Assembly: GCF_000745015.1 (NCBI RefSeq)
Contig: NZ_JQNA01000002.1
Coordinates: forward strand, 3,968,001-4,032,000
DNA: 64,000 nucleotides
Direction: 5' to 3'
Origin: Burkholderia sp. 9120
Lineage (GTDB): Bacteria > Pseudomonadota > Gammaproteobacteria > Burkholderiales > Burkholderiaceae
Shown: in pieces, positions 45,164 through 54,130 of the stretch
How positions within the stretch are numbered: the first letter of the stretch is position 1
How the letters are laid out: every line of letters starts with the position of its first letter
Position numbers and translations under genes: made by a program
Notes under the pieces: generated by a model
Database searches by the model: none
What the model saw: the letters and a program-made list of their open reading frames with translations, nothing else
What the model was told of the DNA's origin: nothing

Positions 45164-45567
45164 CGCTAGCTCCGCTTTCAAATGTGTTTACAGACAGAAC
45201 GCATAAGAATTAGTTCGGACTCTTGACTGGGGGGCGATACGAAGCCGACCGACGCCAACGGTTCCCCCTGCACGATTACGCATAGTAAAGGCGAATGGGG
45301 ATGGATTAGCGGACAGCGGGGCGTTTCCTGCCAATTGCCGGAGCGCGACATAAGGGCGCGCTCGCGGGCGGAGTGGCGAAAGAAAGGCATGGCAATTTTC
45401 GGCGGCAACCACGCCGATTCCGCGATCGACCCTACCAAAGATGGGAGCTTTCTCAGGACCAGGTTCATGTAATTGTTTGTGCAGGCAGATCGGTCGGGAC
45501 GGGTTGTCATCCGCGCGCCATGTCGTGGCTATAGATAGCTGGCGCATTTCAAACAAAGGAGTCTGCA
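45164..45567. other. Divergent region between luxR and the ATP-grasp gene
   Basis: About 400 bp that should hold the promoters of luxRI (leftward) and of the ATP-grasp/MFS pair (rightward). TTGTCA (45504-45509), 17 bp, then GGCTAT (45527-45532) is a weak sigma70-like match for the rightward unit, and AAAGGAG is a good ribosome site before 45568. I did not find a convincing 18-20 bp lux box. Two overlapping leftward frames here show no family resemblance and are probably not genes. Confidence 0.5.
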
Positions 45568-46905
45568 ATGCTTGAATCGTTCTCAGGAAGTGGCGATTTT
45601 CCTGTTTTTGATCCCGAGAAAGACTGGATCACGTTGGGACAGGATCAATCGAAGGCCGAACTGAATCGGGCCTACGCCTACGTACAGGAACGCGCGATCC
45701 AGGACCGGTTATCGATGAGCTTCGAAGGCGATCAGTCGCGCGCTTATCCGGTCATGTCGGGTTTTTGCGCGCTTCACGCCGCGACAGAAGAAGTGCTGTC
45801 GGCGCAAATAAAAACGGTATTCGACGCGTTGCAGAAGATCGTCGCCACGTACCGGACCGACAAGAACCTCCAGCACTTTCTCGACATTCCGAAGCCGCTG
45901 AACCGCTGGATCAAGGAAGACGCGCAGCCATCGAACAACCGGATCGATCTGTGCCGTTTCGATCTGATGGGGCGCAGCCTGGCGCAGTTGAAAATCATCG
46001 AATTCAATGCGAACGCGCCGGGCGGCATCGTGTACGCCGGCATGATCAACCGCTATTGGCGGCAGGCGCCTTGGTCCGCGGAGTTGATCGAATCGTGGGG
46101 CGGCGCTCCTTCTGCGTTCGAGCGGGAAGATTGGGTCGCCGACTGGCTCTCGGCACTGGCCGACGCGCGCGGCATGGAAGCGATCGAAGGTATCGCGCTG
46201 CTGCATCCCGCGGGCGGCAATATGCTTGAATTGCCTCACCTGAAGAAGCGGCTGGAGGCGCGCGGCCTACGCGCCGCCATGCTGAGCCCGGAGCAACTAT
46301 TCGAGGACGCGGACTCCTCGTTTCGACTTGGCTACCTGAAATACGGCGTACAGCGCGCTCTTCAGGACATCGGACAATGGGACCGCTTCTGCCGAAGCGT
46401 CGTGGAAGGGCGACTGGTGATCCCATCGTCGCTAGCGGGGCGCTGGATCGGCGACAACAAACTCTGTATCGCCGTCATGTCGGACCCGCGCTTCGCCTAT
46501 CTGTTCGACGACGCCGAGCGCGCGGCGATTCATGCCCTCGTGCCGCTGAGCCGCAAACTCGGCGACGGCGTGAGCCGCGCGGACCTGCTCAACAATAAAG
46601 ACGACTTCGTCATCAAGCATCCGTACGGCACGCGCGGCGCGGCGGTCCACGTCGGGCGCGACTACGACGCGGCCACGTGGACTGACCTGATCATGCAAAC
46701 GTCTTCTTCGGGCTACGTCGTGCAACGCTTCGTCGACTCGGAATGCGAGGTCGAAGGCGAGACCTGCTTCCGGGATCTGGTGGTGACGATTGCCAGCGGC
46801 GAAATTGCCGGCTATGGATCGCGTGTCAGCCGGGCGCGCAAAGTCAACATCGCGCAGGAGGGCCGCAAGATGGCGGTGCTGAGTTCGCTGCGCGCCACGC
46901 GCTGA
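45568..46905 (+). CDS. ATP-grasp ligase-like protein (glutathionylspermidine synthase-like fold), quorum-linked, unknown product
   Basis: A 445-residue protein. The segment CRFDLMGRSLAQLKIIEFNA, then NAPGG resembles the nucleotide/metal-binding part of circularly permuted ATP-grasp and glutathionylspermidine synthase-type ligases. A later block NNKDDFVIKHPYGTRGAAVH fits a phosphate-binding loop, and CEVEGETCFRDLVVTIASGE looks like the acidic metal-binding end. Such enzymes join a carboxylate to an amine through an acyl phosphate, as in peptides or polyamine conjugates. It is divergent from luxRI and followed 9 bp later by an MFS exporter, suggesting quorum-controlled synthesis and export of a small amide. 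The substrate is unknown; the family call is by motif only. Confidence 0.65.
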   Translation: MLESFSGSGDFPVFDPEKDWITLGQDQSKAELNRAYAYVQERAIQDRLSMSFEGDQSRAYPVMSGFCALHAATEEVLSAQIKTVFDALQKIVATYRTDKNLQHFLDIPKPLNRWIKEDAQPSNNRIDLCRFDLMGRSLAQLKIIEFNANAPGGIVYAGMINRYWRQAPWSAELIESWGGAPSAFEREDWVADWLSALADARGMEAIEGIALLHPAGGNMLELPHLKKRLEARGLRAAMLSPEQLFEDADSSFRLGYLKYGVQRALQDIGQWDRFCRSVVEGRLVIPSSLAGRWIGDNKLCIAVMSDPRFAYLFDDAERAAIHALVPLSRKLGDGVSRADLLNNKDDFVIKHPYGTRGAAVHVGRDYDAATWTDLIMQTSSSGYVVQRFVDSECEVEGETCFRDLVVTIASGEIAGYGSRVSRARKVNIAQEGRKMAVLSSLRATR

Positions 46906-46914
46906 TCCGGGCGA

Positions 46915-48171
46915 GTGCGACTTTTTCCTTTACGCTGGTTCACGCAGCAGGGCAAGCGCTTCGATGCGCTTGCCTGCCGGGACTTCCGGCGCTTTACGTG
47001 CGGCAACGGCGTGTCGCTGATCGGAACATGGTTGCAGCGGGTCGGCGCCGGTTGGCTGGCGTGGGAAGCCAGCCATTCGAGCGTGTGGCTCGGCATCGTG
47101 GCGTTCGCCGATCTGTTCCCCACGCTCCTGTTCGCGCCGCTCGCGGGGGTGATGGCGGACCGCTGCGACCGGCGCAAGGTCGTGCTTTACTGCCAATGCG
47201 TCGCGATGGCCATGGCCCTCCTGCAGTGCGGTCTGTTGCTAGGCGGTGTCCAGTCGCTCGCCTGGCTGCTGGTGACGACGTCGATCTCGGGGACCGCGAA
47301 TGCGTTGTGTCAGCCCGCGCGCATGGCCTGGGTATCGGGCCTCGTGCCGAAACCGCGCCTTGCGTCGGCGGTGGCGATCAATTCGCTGTGCTTCAATCTC
47401 GCGCGTTTCGCCGGACCGGCGGTCGCGGGCGCGGTGCTGCTCGAGTTCGGCACGGCGGCGCTGTTCGGGTTGAATGCGCTCAGCTACGCGGTCTTCATCG
47501 TCGTGCTAGTGCGCATGCCGGCGGCCCCGATGCCTGCCGCCATGGCGCCGTCCGCCCGGTGGTTCGGCGACGCGCTGGACGGCTTTCGCTACCTCGCGTC
47601 GGTCGCGTATTTAAGGGGCGTTTTCGTGATCACGGCGGCGTCGGCCGTGTGCATTCGCGGCATTCCGGAGCTGGCGCCGGCCATCAGCGAACAGTTGCTG
47701 CGACAGGGGCCGCGTGGTTTCGCGTCGCTGGTTGCCGCGGCGGGCGCCGGGGCGCTGGCGGGCGGCATCTGGTTCAGCGGCCGCGACGGCGCGCGATATG
47801 TGGCGAGCCTGATCAAGCGCCACGTGCTGGCGGCGTCGCTCTGTGCGTTGGCGTTGGCGCTGACGCGCGATTTCCGGCTCGCGTTAGCGCTTTTCTTCGC
47901 GATGGGTTTTTCGATCGTCGTGACCGGTATCGGCGCGCAGACGTTGATTCACCAGTCGGTGCCGGAGCATCTGCGCGGGCGCGTGCTGGGATCGTATGGG
48001 GTGATTTTTCGCGGCGGACCGGCCCTGAGCGCGTTGTGGCTCGGGGCGGCCGCACCGCTTGGCGGACTGCGCGTGGCGCTGGGACTCGGCGGCGTGCTGT
48101 GTGTGCTGATCTGTGTCATGGCGAGCGTCCGGGTTCGCCGGGCGCCTGGCCACCTGGCGCGGTCGCGCTGA
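46915..48171 (+). CDS. MFS transporter (EntS-like exporter family)
   Basis: A 418-residue protein with about 12 TM helices of the major facilitator superfamily in the EntS/enterobactin-exporter-like branch: FRRFTCGNGVSLIGTWLQRV, the A-loop motif GVMADRCDRRKVVLYCQC, and late HLRGRVLGSYGVIFRGGPAL. The start is GTG 46915, 9 bp after the ATP-grasp gene, so the two are probably one operon. The likely role is export of the ligase product or self-protection; that is inference from context. Confidence 0.85.
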   Translation: MRLFPLRWFTQQGKRFDALACRDFRRFTCGNGVSLIGTWLQRVGAGWLAWEASHSSVWLGIVAFADLFPTLLFAPLAGVMADRCDRRKVVLYCQCVAMAMALLQCGLLLGGVQSLAWLLVTTSISGTANALCQPARMAWVSGLVPKPRLASAVAINSLCFNLARFAGPAVAGAVLLEFGTAALFGLNALSYAVFIVVLVRMPAAPMPAAMAPSARWFGDALDGFRYLASVAYLRGVFVITAASAVCIRGIPELAPAISEQLLRQGPRGFASLVAAAGAGALAGGIWFSGRDGARYVASLIKRHVLAASLCALALALTRDFRLALALFFAMGFSIVVTGIGAQTLIHQSVPEHLRGRVLGSYGVIFRGGPALSALWLGAAAPLGGLRVALGLGGVLCVLICVMASVRVRRAPGHLARSR

Positions 48172-48194
48172 ACGTGCCACCGCGCCTCCCTACG

Positions 48195-49724
48195 TCACTC
48201 GCCCAGCGTGCCCGCTTCCTGCTGGTTCTGGTAGTGCGCGCGTTTTTCCTCGTACATCAGCAGATCCGCGCGCTGCACGCCCGCTTCGAGTCGGTCGCCG
48301 CGCTGGCAGGTCGCGGCGCCCATTGAAAAGCTCAGCGGCGCGCCCGGATAAAACTGGTTGTTCATCTCCACCAGTTGTCGGATCGCCTCGATCATCGCCG
48401 CGCCGCCGCGTTCGTCGGTGTCCGGCATCAGGACCGCGAATTCGTCGCCGCCAATTCGCGCCGCGTGAAACGGGATATCCATCGCCTTGGCGAGCACTTC
48501 GCCGGCGCGCCGCAACAGCGCGTCGCCGGCGGCATGGCCGAGCTGGTCGTTGACGCGTTTGAGGCCGTTCAGGTCGGCCATGATGATGGTCACCGGCCAC
48601 GGACCTTTACGCTCCAACCGGTTCAGTTCATCGACATAGAACGAACGGTTGCGCAGCTTGGTCAGCACGTCGTGCTTGCCGAGGAATTCCAGGTAGGCCT
48701 CGGCCTTCTTGCGCGCCGTGATGTCGGTCAGCGCCACCAGCACCAGGTCCCAGTTTTTCTCGTGTCCCGGCAGCACGGAGAATTGCAGATGCACATGCAC
48801 TTCGCTGCCGTCGAGCGAATAGTTGAGCACCTCGCGCTGCTGGAACAGCTTGTTGTCCCACAGGTCGATCAACTGCTCGCGGAAATGCGGCCGCATGTCG
48901 TCGCGGAATACGTCGGCGAGCCGCGCCAGCAGCGTGGGTTTGTCTTTCGCGGCGAACATGTCGAGCGTGTGCTGGTTCACGTCGAGCACATGGATTTCCT
49001 GCATGCAGCGCTCGACGAACTCGGGGTGCACGTCGGTGAACACGCGAAAATCGCTGATGCCGGCCGCCCGCGCGTCGTCGAGCAGACGCTTGACCGCGCT
49101 GAAGTCTTCCACCCACAGCGACACCGGCGAATGCTCGAACAACCCGCGCACGTATTGTTCGGCGAGCGTCACGCGATGCCGGGCGCCTTCCAGTTCCGTG
49201 ATGTCCTCGACCGACACCAGCACGCGGTCCCAGTTCGCTTCGTGGCCTGGCAGCACGGCGCCCTTGAGCAGCACGTCGAGGCGGCGGCCGCCGAGCGTGT
49301 AGTTGACCGTGTGGCTCGTGAATTGCGAATGCCCCGCCCACAACTGGCACAGCTCTTCGAGGTGGGTCTTGAGCATGTCGTCGCGGAACACCGCGGCGAG
49401 GTTGCCGGTAAGCGCGTCGAAATCGGCGGCTTCGAACTGCGTCAGCGTCTTCTGATTGACCTTGATCACGCGGATGCTGTGCGCGCAGTCGGCGACCCGG
49501 CTCGGCTCCGCGGCGAAATGCGCGCGCAGATCCGTGACGCCTTCGGCACGCCACGCGTCGAACAGCGCGCGCACGCCGCTGAAGTCTTCGAGCCAGAGCG
49601 AGACCGGCGCGAGTTCGAACATTTCGAAATCGTCGCCCGATGCGTCGCGGGGATTTGCTTCGGGGCGGCTGATTTGCCGGGCGGCGGGGGCGGAGGCGGG
49701 GTCGTGCGGGAGCATATCCAGCAT
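48195..49724 (-). CDS. Diguanylate cyclase with two related PAS-like sensor modules
   Basis: A 509-residue, apparently soluble protein. Two PAS-like modules of about 150 residues each share a pattern: APVSLWLEDFSGVRALFD and SPVSLWVEDFSAVKRLLD, each ending in an NWDxVLVxxxDIT segment, so the N-terminus arose by internal duplication. The C-terminal GGDEF domain has the active-site motif RIGGDEFAVLMPD near residue 427 and DLNGLKRVNDQLGHAAGD. No RxxD inhibitory site lies five residues before GGDEF, so product inhibition at the usual I-site is unlikely. It makes cyclic di-GMP. It converges with the MFS gene 24 bp away. Confidence 0.93.
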   Translation of the reverse strand: MLDMLPHDPASAPAARQISRPEANPRDASGDDFEMFELAPVSLWLEDFSGVRALFDAWRAEGVTDLRAHFAAEPSRVADCAHSIRVIKVNQKTLTQFEAADFDALTGNLAAVFRDDMLKTHLEELCQLWAGHSQFTSHTVNYTLGGRRLDVLLKGAVLPGHEANWDRVLVSVEDITELEGARHRVTLAEQYVRGLFEHSPVSLWVEDFSAVKRLLDDARAAGISDFRVFTDVHPEFVERCMQEIHVLDVNQHTLDMFAAKDKPTLLARLADVFRDDMRPHFREQLIDLWDNKLFQQREVLNYSLDGSEVHVHLQFSVLPGHEKNWDLVLVALTDITARKKAEAYLEFLGKHDVLTKLRNRSFYVDELNRLERKGPWPVTIIMADLNGLKRVNDQLGHAAGDALLRRAGEVLAKAMDIPFHAARIGGDEFAVLMPDTDERGGAAMIEAIRQLVEMNNQFYPGAPLSFSMGAATCQRGDRLEAGVQRADLLMYEEKRAHYQNQQEAGTLGE

Positions 49725-49939
49725 GGGATTCTCGGGGTCGGAGTAGCCGCTATTCTAAGACGGATAGGCGTTGGGTAAAAACAAACGCGTACGAGGCATC
49801 GATTTTGCGCAGGCCGTTCGGCAAGCTACCGGCGCGGAGCCACTTCAGGCGTGGCCGTCCGGCAGCGCGTCTTTGAGTGCCTTGCTACACTGATCCGCTG
49901 TCGATTCCGTCCGCCAACCCGGTTAAAAAACGTCCCGTC

Positions 49940-50872
49940 ATGAAGCCATCCCTGCTGGTTCTGATTTCCCTGAACGACACTAGCCGCGCCAGTATCGACG
50001 CGGCGTTCGAGGCCGTTCACGCCCCCGACAGCGCTCAGCGCGCCGCCGCGATCGCCGCGCACGGCGCGACGTTTCGCGCGGTGCTGACCAACGGCACGAC
50101 CGGCCTGAACGCCGCGGAAATCGATCAGATGCCGCAACTCGAATTGCTCAGCGCACTGGGCGCGGGCTACGAAAACCTCGCCGTCGACCATGCCCGCTCG
50201 CGCGGGATCGTGGTCGTCAACGGCGCGGGCACCAACGATCATTGCGTGGCTGATCATGCGTTCGCGCTGCTGCTCGCGGTGGTGCGCGACGTGCCGCAAC
50301 TCGACCAGGCGACTCGCGTGGGCGTCTGGCGCGACACTTTGCCCATGCGCCCGAACGTCTCCGGCAAGCGAATCGGCATTGTCGGTCTCGGCAATATCGG
50401 CGCGAAGGTCGCACGCCGGGGCGGCGGCTTCGACATGGAAGTCGGTTATCACAATCGCACGCCGCGTGAAGGTTCGCCGCTGCGTTACTTCGACAGCGTG
50501 ACGGCGCTCGCGCAGTGGAGCGATTTCCTGGTGGTGGCGACGCCCGGCGGAGCGGGCACGCGTCATCTGATCGACGCCAAGGTGCTCGACGCGCTGGGTC
50601 CGCAAGGCTTCGTGGTCAACGTGTCGCGCGGCAGCGTGCTCGACACGGCGGCGCTCGCGCAGGCGCTGAGCGTGGGGACGATTGCCGGCGCGGCGCTCGA
50701 CGTCTACGAAGGCGAGCCGCATCCGCCCGAGGCGTTGCTGGCGTTGCGCAACGTGGTGCTGACGCCGCATGTGGGCGGCCGGTCGCCGGAAGCGATCACG
50801 GCTTCGGTCGACAATTTCCTGAGCAACGCCAAACGGCATTTCGCGGGCGAGCCGGTGCTGACGCCGATCTGA
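49940..50872 (+). CDS. D-2-hydroxyacid dehydrogenase (glyoxylate/hydroxypyruvate reductase type)
   Basis: A 310-residue NAD(P)-dependent reductase. The Rossmann motif IGIVGLGNIGAKVARRG and the catalytic triad Arg (NVSRGSVLD), Glu (YEGEPHPPEALL) and His (LTPHVGGRSPEA) are all present. The cofactor loop YHNRTPRE has Asn-Arg-Thr in place of an acidic residue, which favours NADPH. The start is ATG 49940 (MKPSLLVLIS). Likely substrates are glyoxylate, hydroxypyruvate or other 2-keto acids. It stands alone upstream of the molybdoenzyme operon. Confidence 0.92.
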   Translation: MKPSLLVLISLNDTSRASIDAAFEAVHAPDSAQRAAAIAAHGATFRAVLTNGTTGLNAAEIDQMPQLELLSALGAGYENLAVDHARSRGIVVVNGAGTNDHCVADHAFALLLAVVRDVPQLDQATRVGVWRDTLPMRPNVSGKRIGIVGLGNIGAKVARRGGGFDMEVGYHNRTPREGSPLRYFDSVTALAQWSDFLVVATPGGAGTRHLIDAKVLDALGPQGFVVNVSRGSVLDTAALAQALSVGTIAGAALDVYEGEPHPPEALLALRNVVLTPHVGGRSPEAITASVDNFLSNAKRHFAGEPVLTPI

Positions 50873-50896
50873 ACGCAGGCTGCAATCGGCGCGAAA

Positions 50897-50937
50897 TCAA
50901 TCTGAAGCCGATCCGCAGTCAATCTGAAGCCGATCCG
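50897..50937. repeat. 19-bp direct repeat, two copies
   Basis: TCAATCTGAAGCCGATCCG occurs at 50897-50915 and again at 50919-50937, 22 bp apart, in the 224-bp gap before the molybdoenzyme operon. Spacing of about two helical turns would fit a pair of same-face protein sites, but a simple local duplication is as likely. Confidence 0.6.
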
Positions 50938-51096
50938 ACAGCTCAGCCGCATCATTGAAAGCCAAACCGAAACTATCGGCGCCGCGGATAGTTTCTCTCA
51001 CGAATAGCGATTTCCCTTGTGGGGCCGCGGCGCATAGGATGGTCGATATTGGATCATCAGCGCTTCGATCATTCGAAGCCGCGACGGAGGCCCCGC

Positions 51097-54018
51097 ATGG
51101 AACACCACGCCCGCACGCAGGACGAACGGCTCGAGATCAAGACCACCACCTGCTACATGTGCGCGTGCCGCTGCGGCATCCGCGTGCATCTGCGCGAAGG
51201 CGAGGTGCGCTACATCGACGGTAATCCCGAGCATCCGCTCAACCAGGGCGTGATCTGCGCGAAGGGCGCCTCGGGCATCATGAAGCAGTATTCCCCCGCG
51301 CGCCTGACCCAGCCGCTGATGCGCAAACCCGGCGCGGAGCGCGGCAGCGCGCAGTTCGAGCCGGTCACGTGGGAGCACGCGTTCGAGGTCCTCGAAAAGC
51401 GCCTCGGCGCGATTCGCGCCACCGACCCGAAGAAGTTCGCGCTCTTCACCGGCCGCGACCAGATGCAGGCGCTGACCGGCCTGTTCGCCAAGCAGTTCGG
51501 CACGCCCAATTATGCGGCGCACGGCGGCTTCTGCTCGTCCAACATGGCGGCCGGCATGATCTATACGATCGGCGGCTCGTTCTGGGAATTCGGCGGCCCG
51601 GATCTGGACAGCGCGAAGCTGTTCTTCATGATCGGCACCGCCGAAGACCATCATTCGAATCCGCTCAAGATCGCCATTTCGAAGTTCAAGCGTGCGGGCG
51701 GCCGCTTTATCGCGATCAATCCGATCCGCACCGGCTACGCCGCGATCGCCGACGAATGGGTGCCGATCAAACCCGGCACCGACGGCGCGTTGTTCATGGC
51801 GTTCCTGCACGAACTGATCGCCGCCGACGCCTGGGATCACGAGTTCGTGCAGCGCTACACCAACGCGGCCGAACTCGTCGACCTCGACGAAAGCAGCGCC
51901 AACTTCGGCCTGTTCGTGCGCGATCCGCAGCGGCCGGCCGGCAATCCGCTGTTTCCGCAGAATCATCTGTGGTGGGACGCCGCTGCCGGGCGCGCGGTGC
52001 CGCATCACGCGCCGGGTGTGACGCCCGCGCTCGACGGCCGTTACACGCTCGAGGACGGCACGCCGGTCACGCCGTCGTTCGCGTTGCTGCGCGAACGCGT
52101 GGCCGCCTGCACGCCGGAATGGGCTGCTGGTATTACGGGCATCGCGGCGGACACGATTCGCCGTCTCGCCGGCGAGATGATCCAGGTGAGCCGCGACCAT
52201 CGCATCACGCTGCCGATCCGCTGGACCGACGCCTGGGGCGAAACGCACGAAACGGTCACCGGCAACCCGGTCGCTTTTCACGCCATGCGCGGGCTCGCGG
52301 CGCATTCGAACGGCTTCCAGTCGATCCGCGCGCTGGCCGTGCTGATGTCGCTGCTCGGTACGATCGACCGGCCCGGCGGTTTTCGCCACAAGTCGCCGTT
52401 TCCGCGCGCGGTGCCGCCGTCCGCGAAACCGCCGAACAGCCCCGACGCCGTCAAGCCGAATACGCCGCTCGCCACGGGTCCACTCGGCTGGCCGGCCGCG
52501 CCCGAAGACCTGTTTATCGACGAGCAGGGCGGCCCGGTGCGGATCGACAAGGCGTTCTCGTGGGAATACCCGCTCGCCGTGCATGGCCTGATGCATAGCG
52601 TGATCACCAACGCGTGGCGCGGCGACCCGTATCCGATCGACACGCTGATGATTTTCATGGCCAACATGGCGTGGAATTCGTCGATGAATACGATGAAAGT
52701 GCGCGAGATGCTGGTCGACAAGCACGCGGACGGCGAGTACAAGATTCCGTTTTTGGTGGTGTGCGACGCGTTCCAGTCGGAGATGACCGCGTTCGCCGAT
52801 CTGATCCTGCCGGACACGACCTATCTGGAACGCCACGACGCGATGTCGATGCTTGACCGGCCGATCTCCGAATTCGATGGTCCGGTGGATTCGGTACGCG
52901 TACCGGTCGTGCCGCCAACCGGCGAGTGCAAACCGTTCCAGGAAGTGCTGATCGAACTCGCTTCACGCCTGAAATTTCCGGCTTTTACGAGTGCCGACGG
53001 CACGCGGCGGTTTCGCGACTATCCCGACTTCGTGGTCAATTTCACGACCACGCCGGAGTCCGGCGTCGGCTTTCTGATCGGCTGGCGCGGCAAGGACGGC
53101 GACAAGGCGCTGGTGGGCGAGCCGAATCCGAACCAATGGGAGCAGTACGCGAAGAACAACTGCGTGTTCCATTACCGCTTGCCCGAAGACATGCAGTACA
53201 TGCGCAACTGCAATGGACCGTATCTCGACTGGGCCGTGAAGAAGGGCTTCCGCAAATTCAACGAGCCGATCCTGATCCAGTTGTACTCCGACGTGATGCA
53301 GAAATTCCGGCTCGCCGCCCAAGGCCGCACGAGCGGCCGGCAGCCACCGGACCATCTGCGCGCGCGCGTCGAAACGTATTTCGATCCGCTGCCGTTCTGG
53401 TACGCGCCGCTGGAAAGCGCCGCGACGGATCTCGAACGTTTCCCGCTGGCCGCCGTGACGCAGCGTCCCATGGCGATGTACCACTCGTGGGATTCGCAGA
53501 ACGCCTGGCTGCGGCAGATTCATGGCGAGAACTATCTGTACATGAATCCGCTGATGGCCGCCGAAAACGGTATTACCGACGGTAGCTGGATCTACGCCGA
53601 GTCGCAGTGGGGCCGCGTGCGCTGCATGGCGCGTTTTAGCGAAACGGTCGAGCCGGGCACCGTGTGGACGTGGAATGCGATCGGCAAGGCGGCGGGCGCG
53701 TGGAATCTTTCTGCCGACGCGAACGAATCGCAGCGCGGCTTCCTGCTCAATCACCTGATCACCGATGAATTGCCGGCTGGCGACGACACCGCCTCACGCT
53801 TCTCGAACTCGGATCCGATCACGGGGCAGGCCGCCTGGTACGACGTGCGGGTGCGGCTTTATCCGGCGGAAGCGGATGCGCGACACACGCTGCCGCAATT
53901 CGCGACGATGCCGCCGTTGCCCGGTTCGAACGGCGTGATTTCACGCATCGTGCAGACCTATTTCGCGGGACGCGGGGAGTTCGCGGCGCGATTGCGCGGA
54001 GCGAACGGACGGAAGTGA
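51097..54018 (+). CDS. soeA: Molybdopterin oxidoreductase catalytic subunit, SoeA-like
   Basis: A 973-residue member of the DMSO-reductase superfamily. The N-terminal [4Fe-4S] motif is TCYMCACRCGIRVH with the last Cys in GVICAKG. Molybdopterin-binding blocks follow (HGGFCSSNMAAGMIY, NPIRTGYAAIADEW), with the C-terminal MopB domain at about residue 790 onward. There is no Tat signal, so it should face the cytoplasm. With the downstream ferredoxin and DmsC-like anchor it forms an ABC complex of the kind described as the sulfite-oxidising SoeABC; a formate or other substrate remains possible. The symbol is tentative. GGAGG lies 7 bp before the ATG at 51097. Confidence 0.78.
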   Translation: MEHHARTQDERLEIKTTTCYMCACRCGIRVHLREGEVRYIDGNPEHPLNQGVICAKGASGIMKQYSPARLTQPLMRKPGAERGSAQFEPVTWEHAFEVLEKRLGAIRATDPKKFALFTGRDQMQALTGLFAKQFGTPNYAAHGGFCSSNMAAGMIYTIGGSFWEFGGPDLDSAKLFFMIGTAEDHHSNPLKIAISKFKRAGGRFIAINPIRTGYAAIADEWVPIKPGTDGALFMAFLHELIAADAWDHEFVQRYTNAAELVDLDESSANFGLFVRDPQRPAGNPLFPQNHLWWDAAAGRAVPHHAPGVTPALDGRYTLEDGTPVTPSFALLRERVAACTPEWAAGITGIAADTIRRLAGEMIQVSRDHRITLPIRWTDAWGETHETVTGNPVAFHAMRGLAAHSNGFQSIRALAVLMSLLGTIDRPGGFRHKSPFPRAVPPSAKPPNSPDAVKPNTPLATGPLGWPAAPEDLFIDEQGGPVRIDKAFSWEYPLAVHGLMHSVITNAWRGDPYPIDTLMIFMANMAWNSSMNTMKVREMLVDKHADGEYKIPFLVVCDAFQSEMTAFADLILPDTTYLERHDAMSMLDRPISEFDGPVDSVRVPVVPPTGECKPFQEVLIELASRLKFPAFTSADGTRRFRDYPDFVVNFTTTPESGVGFLIGWRGKDGDKALVGEPNPNQWEQYAKNNCVFHYRLPEDMQYMRNCNGPYLDWAVKKGFRKFNEPILIQLYSDVMQKFRLAAQGRTSGRQPPDHLRARVETYFDPLPFWYAPLESAATDLERFPLAAVTQRPMAMYHSWDSQNAWLRQIHGENYLYMNPLMAAENGITDGSWIYAESQWGRVRCMARFSETVEPGTVWTWNAIGKAAGAWNLSADANESQRGFLLNHLITDELPAGDDTASRFSNSDPITGQAAWYDVRVRLYPAEADARHTLPQFATMPPLPGSNGVISRIVQTYFAGRGEFAARLRGANGRK

Positions 54019-54130
54019 CCGGCCGCTAGTAATCCGCGCGGCTGGCGAGGAGCGCGGGAGCGGACCGGCAAGCAGCGGAATACAAGCAGCGAAAGACGAG
54101 CAGCGAAAGACAGCAGCGAAGGAGCCTTTG

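Noticed and set aside
45164..45567. A lux box for LuxR binding
   Set aside because: Searched by eye for CTG-N10-CAG-like dyads. The best candidate, around 45328-45343 (CTGCCAATTGCCGGAG), has too few paired positions to claim.
45188..45568. Two leftward small frames between luxR and the ATP-grasp gene
   Set aside because: No ribosome site or family match; the longer starts at the first base of the divergent gene and would fill the promoter region.
46743..48326. A 527-codon frame overlapping the ATP-grasp and MFS genes
   Set aside because: It is an Arg/Gly-rich +1 shadow of the MFS gene, which has proper membrane helices in the other frame.
51369..52598. A 409-codon frame inside the molybdoenzyme gene
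   Set aside because: Arg-rich shadow of the correct frame, which carries the Fe-S and molybdopterin motifs.
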